This document shows, piece after piece, positions 7,001 to 9,705 of a stretch of 9,705 bases of DNA (positions are counted from its first letter, which is position 1; each line of letters opens with the position of its first letter). The translations under genes and the position numbers were made by a program. The DNA lies in the NCBI GenBank assembly GCA_036405195.1, contig DASWYB010000051.1, positions 1-9,705 on the forward strand, read 5' to 3'. The notes beneath the pieces were generated by a model. It did no database searches. It was not told the origin of the DNA and saw only the letters and a list, made by a program, of their open reading frames with translations. The DNA is from DASWYB01 sp036405195 (GTDB lineage: Bacteria; Patescibacteriota; UBA1384; 2-12-FULL-50-11; DASWYB01).

Positions 7001-7898
7001 GTATTGGCTCAGTGCTTCCAGGCAAGATGGTAAGCAGCCCATCCTTAACAAGCCCTTCAATCAGCTCCTCAAGCTTATACGGCATATCAGACGGAAGAAT
7101 ATCTCCCACTTGGGAGAGGGAAGCTTGATGGTTTTCACACGAAGTAAGGTAGGCAATGATACGCCCTCGGAACGAACGTCTCGACCCAACGAAAGACGAT
7201 TGCTTCGGTCGAGCAAATGGTTTACTTCCGAGCAGAGGAAGGGTCCAACGAGGGATAAAGGCTAACTCTTCTAAGAGAGACTGCTGTTGTTCAAGAGGTG
7301 TACGACGCTTTCGTACACATGTCATGAGATCCATTATCGCACTATGCCACGCCCGACTACACGCAGAAGGAACATACGACTGGGCAAAAGTAGCAACCTC
7401 TTTCACGGATGGTTTTTCATAACCCCAGAAGAGTAATTCATAAAAACGCTCAATATTCGTGTCGACCATCGCAACTGGCTCGTTATAAGAAAAAGCTGCT
7501 ATCGCACCAGCCGTGTAAGGTCCGATCCCAGGGATAGATTTAAGTGTGTCTATACCATGAGGGACATCATCACTATAAAGAGTGTGAATCGTCTGAGCCG
7601 CTCGATGTAATAGTACTGCCCGGCGGTTATAGCCAAGACCAGACCAAAGAGCGATGACATCAGAGACAGAAGCCGACGCGAGACTTTCGACAGTCGGGAA
7701 TCGTTTTAAAAATGCAGTGTATTTTGGAATAACGCGTTCAACTTGAGTCTGTTGAAGCATGAACTCCGACACCATAACCCCATAGCCCGGGTCGACACCT
7801 AAATCAGCCACATTTCGCCAGGGGAGAGAGTGACGACCATTTTTTTCGTACCAACGTAAAACACTGGCTTGAAGCGGGGTAAAAGAATTTGTGGACAT
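6981..7898 (-). CDS. mutY: A/G-specific adenine glycosylase, MutY family, lacking iron-sulfur cysteines
   Basis: Removes adenine mispaired with 8-oxoguanine. 305 residues from ATG at 7898 (MSTNSFTPLQASVLRWYEKN). Seen in order: LPWRN (25-29), SEFMLQQTQVERV (44-56) with catalytic Glu45, GLGYNRRA (87-94), the helix-hairpin-helix SIPGIGPYTAGAI (121-133) and MVDTNIERFY (144-153) with catalytic Asp146. The four-cysteine cluster loop is absent: after MDLMTC194 the positions where the other three would fall are Pro201, Gln204 and Glu210. Instead of the NUDIX-like domain there is a short C-terminal part beginning SSFVGSRRSFRGR (234-246), possibly winged-helix. Open reading continues to 8156 but crosses tRNA-Arg antisense, so that extension is spurious. 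No Shine-Dalgarno is visible. It converges with comF, with a 20-bp overlap. Confidence 0.92.
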   Translation of the reverse strand: MSTNSFTPLQASVLRWYEKNGRHSLPWRNVADLGVDPGYGVMVSEFMLQQTQVERVIPKYTAFLKRFPTVESLASASVSDVIALWSGLGYNRRAVLLHRAAQTIHTLYSDDVPHGIDTLKSIPGIGPYTAGAIAAFSYNEPVAMVDTNIERFYELLFWGYEKPSVKEVATFAQSYVPSACSRAWHSAIMDLMTCVRKRRTPLEQQQSLLEELAFIPRWTLPLLGSKPFARPKQSSFVGSRRSFRGRIIAYLTSCENHQASLSQVGDILPSDMPYKLEELIEGLVKDGLLTILPGSTEPILSLSPQ

Positions 7899-7904
7899 AG
7901 AACA

Positions 7905-7933
7905 CCCATACCATACCTTTACGTTTTCCTTAA
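7905..7933 (-). promoter_or_regulatory. Weak candidate mutY promoter, overlapping the divergent tRNA-Arg promoter
   Basis: Minus strand TTAAGG (7933-7928), 17 bases, TATGGG (7910-7905) preceded by TGG. Both hexamers match the consensus poorly. The spacing would place +1 at the ATG at 7898, which has no ribosome binding site. Confidence 0.25.
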
Positions 7934-7946
7934 AATTTGGTATAGT
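7918..7946 (+). promoter_or_regulatory. tRNA-Arg promoter with extended -10
   Basis: TTTACG (7918-7923), 17-base spacer, TATAGT (7941-7946) preceded by TGG. The predicted start near 7953 leaves about 20 bases before the mature tRNA. Confidence 0.6.
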
Positions 7947-7952
7947 TATTCT

Positions 7953-7968
7953 CGTATTTAAGAATACG
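7953..7968 (+). other. Small hairpin in the tRNA-Arg 5' leader
   Basis: CGTATT (7953-7958), loop TAAG, AATACG (7963-7968). It begins at the predicted transcription start and ends 4 bases before the tRNA. It could affect RNase P access or leader stability. Confidence 0.45.
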
Positions 7969-7972
7969 TAAA

Positions 7973-8048
7973 GAGCCTGTAGCTCAGTGGATAGAGCGTC
8001 TGGTTGCGGTCCAGAAGGTCGAGGGTTCGACTCCCCCCAGGCTCGCCA
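7973..8048 (+). tRNA. tRNA-Arg, anticodon GCG
   Basis: A 76-base cloverleaf with encoded CCA. Acceptor GAGCCTG pairs with CAGGCTC. The D arm is GCTC/GAGC with an A in the D loop (arginine identity). The anticodon arm is TCTGG-TTGCGGT-CCAGA, giving GCG at positions 34-36, which reads CGC and by wobble CGU. The T arm is GAGGG/CCCCC around TTCGACT with one A-C mismatch. The discriminator base is G. Most bacteria read this box with an ACG anticodon deaminated to ICG. It has its own promoter and terminator. Confidence 0.93.
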
Positions 8049-8056
8049 ACAAGAAG

Positions 8057-8079
8057 TCCCGGTAATGCCGGGATTTTTT
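8057..8079 (+). terminator. Intrinsic terminator of tRNA-Arg
   Basis: TCCCGG (8057-8062), loop TAATG, CCGGGA (8068-8073), then six T. Outer CCAACAA (8046-8052) can also pair with TTGTTGG (8077-8083), reaching into the tRNA CCA end. Confidence 0.88.
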
Positions 8080-8103
8080 GTTGGCGTGGATTTAAGAGAG
8101 GAG

Positions 8104-8195
8104 GAGAACCCTAGATTCGATAGACAGGAACACACGCAGAAGCTCACTTCGAGCATGTGACGAAGCTATACGAAGTACACCCCCTAGGCTCGCCA
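8104..8195 (+). pseudogene. tRNA-Arg-like relic or tRNA-mimic RNA
   Basis: The last 16 bases, CCCCCTAGGCTCGCCA (8180-8195), match the end of tRNA-Arg with one change (C to T). The 5' side has GAG-aac-CCTA, which pairs with the changed TAGGCTC as a 7-bp acceptor stem if AAC is bulged; the final pair is A-T instead of G-C. In the same order as in tRNA-Arg there are also TAG (8112), GATAGA (8119), CAGAAG (8137) and TTCGA (8148). The core lacks a cloverleaf and carries a hairpin, ACTTCG-AGC (8147-8155) with GCT-ata-CGAAGT (8166-8177). It is either a decayed tRNA paralogue with an insertion in the T arm or a tRNA-like RNA. It follows the tRNA-Arg terminator and has no clear promoter. Confidence 0.45.
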
Positions 8196-8233
8196 TGAAA
8201 ACCGTGGGGGATTCGTATCTCTACCCTTCTCCG
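8196..8233 (+). pseudogene. Fragment resembling the 3' half of tRNA-Ser(UGA), variable arm missing
   Basis: TGAAAACCGT (8196-8205) is identical to the anticodon region of the tRNA-Ser at 8879-8888. The following bases align with gaps to its T arm and acceptor end (GGG..TTCG.ATC..ACCC.TCTCCG) but lack the long variable arm. It is joined directly to the preceding relic. The gapped part is weak, and chance similarity cannot be excluded. The rest of the stretch to 8277 shows nothing I can name. Confidence 0.3.
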
Positions 8234-8277
8234 TCTCTCCGAACCATTCATTGTGCGACGCCATGTAATAGATATGC

Positions 8278-8305
8278 TTGTTCGAACGTAACGCAGTGCT
8301 ACAAT
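8278..8305 (+). promoter_or_regulatory. Promoter of the small membrane protein gene, leaderless geometry
   Basis: TTGTTC (8278-8283), 16-base spacer, TGC-TACAAT (-10 at 8300-8305). Six bases separate the -10 from the ATG at 8312, so +1 is predicted on or beside the start codon. Confidence 0.6.
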
Positions 8306-8311
8306 ACATAT

Positions 8312-8788
8312 ATGAAAGCTCCTTCGCGTACGTCTTTTAAACCAATTTCCTGGCGCGCTCCCGAATATCTCTTTCGCCGTAAAACTCTGCTGTGGTATAC
8401 GCATGTCTCGGTATTTTTCTTTCTCGTACTTGTACTTCTTTTTTGGATTCAAAACTGGTTTGGTGTGGTTATTCTCGTCCTTCTCTTTTGGCTTTTTATG
8501 AGTAAATCCGAAGAAAAACCAAAGAATGTTACGTACACCATTGACCACCATGGCATTACTATTGGTGACAGAACCCTTACTTTTAGTGAAATCGAAAGTT
8601 TTACCGCCGAGATTGTCCACCGCACACCGATCATTACCCTCAATCTTACGTATTCTTTTGCTCTGCCGATTACGCTCATTGTGAAGCACGATGTAAAAGA
8701 TGAAGTAATAGACCACCTGAGTCAGTACATCCCCTTGTCAAATGACTTTTCTTTTATGCGATGGCTTTCTCACCGTCTTCACTACTAG
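8312..8788 (+). CDS. Small two-helix membrane protein with C-terminal cytoplasmic-type domain, function unknown
   Basis: 158 residues that I do not recognise as a named family. A basic N-terminus (1-28, with RRK at 22-24) leads into hydrophobic helices at about 31-46 and 49-63, forming a hairpin. The following soluble part (about 72-145) has alternating strands such as YTIDHHGITIGDRTLTFSEI (75-94) and ends in a helix. This strand pattern resembles the PH-like or YdbT/DUF-type domains of small CPR membrane proteins, but I cannot assign it. ATG at 8312 is chosen over an in-frame ATG at 8195 because the earlier start reads through tRNA-like relics and the promoter lies between the two. No ribosome binding site is seen. 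By the positive-inside rule both termini would be cytoplasmic. The gene stands alone between tRNA genes. Confidence 0.75.
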   Translation: MKAPSRTSFKPISWRAPEYLFRRKTLLWYTHVSVFFFLVLVLLFWIQNWFGVVILVLLFWLFMSKSEEKPKNVTYTIDHHGITIGDRTLTFSEIESFTAEIVHRTPIITLNLTYSFALPITLIVKHDVKDEVIDHLSQYIPLSNDFSFMRWLSHRLHY

Positions 8789-8801
8789 CACCTCTCACGA
8801 C

Positions 8802-8830
8802 TAGAACGGAAGGCTCTCTTCTGTTATAAT
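8802..8830 (+). promoter_or_regulatory. Promoter of the tRNA Ser-Asp-Ser cluster
   Basis: A consensus extended -10, TGT-TATAAT (8822-8830), with only a weak -35 (TAGAAC at 8802-8807, 17-base spacer). The predicted start near 8837 lies 8 bases before tRNA-Ser(UGA). Confidence 0.72.
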
Positions 8831-8844
8831 ACAGGGGTATTTTT

Positions 8845-8932
<88 letters not shown>

Positions 8933-9015
8933 AGCGAATTTCTAGGGATGGATGATGCATAGAAATTGGCTCCTGGCATCAGGATAACCCAGCAAATGGT
9001 GACAGGATTTGCTGG
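8933..9015 (+). other. Three successive hairpins between tRNA-Ser and tRNA-Asp
   Basis: Hairpin 1: AATTTCTA (8937-8944) with TAGAAATT (8960-8967), 15-base loop, extended by AGC/GCT (8933-8935/8969-8971) across a G-G mismatch. Hairpin 2: TCCTG-gcat-CAGGA (8971-8984), sharing base 8971 with hairpin 1. Hairpin 3: CCAGCAAAT (8989-8997) with ATTTGCTGG (9007-9015), 9-base loop, perfect, using the first two bases of tRNA-Asp. Nearly all of the spacer is base-pairable. No coding potential, known riboswitch or T-tract terminator is visible. Confidence 0.6.
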
Positions 9016-9092
9016 ACCGGTAGCTTAGTTTGGCTTAAAGCGCCTCTTTGTCGAAGAGGAGATCACGGGTTCGAATCCCGTTCGGTCCGCCA
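9014..9092 (+). tRNA. tRNA-Asp, anticodon GTC
   Basis: 79 bases with encoded CCA. Acceptor GGACCGG pairs with TCGGTCC (last pair G-T); D stem GCTT/AAGC; anticodon arm CCTCT-TTGTCGA-AGAGG with GTC; T arm CGGG-TTCGAAT-CCCG; discriminator G, the aspartate identity base. It has no separate promoter that I can support and is probably cut from the cluster transcript. Confidence 0.95.
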
Positions 9093-9110
9093 GTACAAAA
9101 GAATCATAAT

Positions 9111-9201
<91 letters not shown>

Positions 9202-9231
9202 GCAAAAATCTGCCCAACGGCAGATTTTTGC
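9202..9231 (+). terminator. Intrinsic terminator of the tRNA cluster
   Basis: A perfect 13-bp stem, GCAAAAATCTGCC (9202-9214) with GGCAGATTTTTGC (9219-9231), loop CAAC. The T tract lies within the 3' arm. It begins 2 bases after the tRNA-Ser CCA. Confidence 0.88.
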
Positions 9232-9255
9232 GTTTCACCTTGGTTTTGCTAGACT
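9228..9255 (+). promoter_or_regulatory. Candidate galE promoter
   Basis: TTGCGT (9228-9233), 16 bases, TGC-TAGACT (-10 at 9250-9255). The predicted start near 9262 gives a leader of about 14 bases containing AGGA. The -35 overlaps the end of the tRNA terminator. Confidence 0.4.
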
Positions 9256-9275
9256 ATGCAAAAAAGGAACTTGCT

Positions 9276-9705
9276 ATGACCATACTCGTAACTGGTGGAG
9301 CTGGATATATTGGCAGTCATGCGGTCAAAGCCTTAAAAGCCGCTGGTCACACGGTTATTATTTTTGACTCCCTCGAAAATGGTCATGAATACGTGCTCGA
9401 TACATTGCACTGTCGAGATACCTTTGTGAAAGGAGACATTCGCAATTTAGAGGATCTGGAAAAGGCTTTTTCTCAATACCCTGTCGATGCGGTCATGCAC
9501 TTTGCCGCCTATGCACTCGTGGGAGAATCTGTAAAAGAGCCCGAGAAATATCTTCGCAATAACACCCTTGGCACGATCAACCTTCTCTATGCCATGGCAA
9601 AAGCAAATGTTCATAAGCTTATTTTTTCCTCTACCTGCGCCGTATATGGGGAACCCCAAGAAGTCCCTATTCATGAAGGCATCCCTCTCAACCCAGTTAA
9701 CCCTT
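9276..9705 (+). CDS. galE: UDP-glucose 4-epimerase, C-terminus cut by window edge
   Basis: Interconverts UDP-glucose and UDP-galactose using bound NAD; cytoplasmic short-chain dehydrogenase-type enzyme. The first 143 residues are visible of a usual 330-340. The NAD-binding Rossmann start is TGGAGYIGSH (6-15); then come KGDIRN, HFAAYALVGESV with the family's HxAA segment, and SSTCAVYGEP, whose Ser-Thr-x3-Tyr supplies the start of the catalytic serine/tyrosine site (the YxxxK lysine lies beyond the edge). ATG at 9276 has AGGA about 9 bases upstream. The gene follows the tRNA cluster terminator and has its own candidate promoter. It works downstream of GalU, encoded in this window on the other strand, to supply UDP-galactose for surface glycans. 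Confidence 0.95.
   Translation, partial: MTILVTGGAGYIGSHAVKALKAAGHTVIIFDSLENGHEYVLDTLHCRDTFVKGDIRNLEDLEKAFSQYPVDAVMHFAAYALVGESVKEPEKYLRNNTLGTINLLYAMAKANVHKLIFSSTCAVYGEPQEVPIHEGIPLNPVNP

Noticed and set aside
7899..8156. N-terminal extension of the mutY open frame (GESNPRPSGPQPDALSTEL...)
   Set aside because: It is the antisense translation of the tRNA-Arg gene and its terminator, a familiar artefact; MutY homology starts after ATG 7898.
8144..8716. 190-residue minus-strand frame
   Set aside because: Antisense to the small membrane protein gene, highly basic, with no start signal or domain pattern.

Overview
The window looks like a piece of a Patescibacteria (CPR) chromosome. I infer this from three things: a compact type IV pilus operon with short ATPase and platform proteins, a MutY-type glycosylase without its iron-sulfur cysteines and without the NUDIX-like C-terminal domain, and very tight gene packing. 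TGA is used as a stop (mutY), so the TGA-as-glycine code of Gracilibacteria does not apply. All four intact tRNA genes encode their CCA ends. No taxon was confirmed by a search.

Positions 1-4850, minus strand: a pilus operon in the order pilB (assembly ATPase), pilC (platform), a GspH/FimT-like pseudopilin, a pilin fused to a beta-propeller, and a minor pilin cut by the left edge. Genes overlap or sit a few bases apart, so they are probably co-transcribed from a candidate extended -10 promoter at about 4810-4840. The propeller-pilin fusion and an EF-hand-like loop in the last pilin are the most interesting protein features.

Positions 4851-6312: hsp20 then galU on the minus strand, closed by a terminator at 4851-4888. 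A divergent comF gene starts 58 bp from hsp20, and the hsp20 promoter candidate lies inside comF. comF (plus) and mutY (minus) converge and overlap by 20 bp.

Positions 7900-9231: an RNA-rich section. tRNA-Arg carries the anticodon GCG, where most bacteria use ACG, and has its own promoter and terminator. It is followed by a 92-nt tRNA-like relic whose ends resemble tRNA-Arg and whose core does not, then by a fragment resembling tRNA-Ser. Next is a small two-helix membrane protein gene whose promoter predicts a leaderless mRNA. A tRNA-Ser(UGA)-tRNA-Asp(GUC)-tRNA-Ser(GCU) cluster then runs from a consensus extended -10 promoter to a 13-bp terminator. An 83-nt spacer in this cluster can form three successive hairpins, the last including the first two bases of tRNA-Asp.

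Positions 9276-9705: the start of galE. Together galU and galE would supply UDP-glucose and UDP-galactose for surface glycans. The pilus genes make an adhesion, uptake or motility fibre, and comF may belong with it in DNA uptake. mutY handles oxidised-guanine mispairs. I see no transposase, phage gene or CRISPR array.
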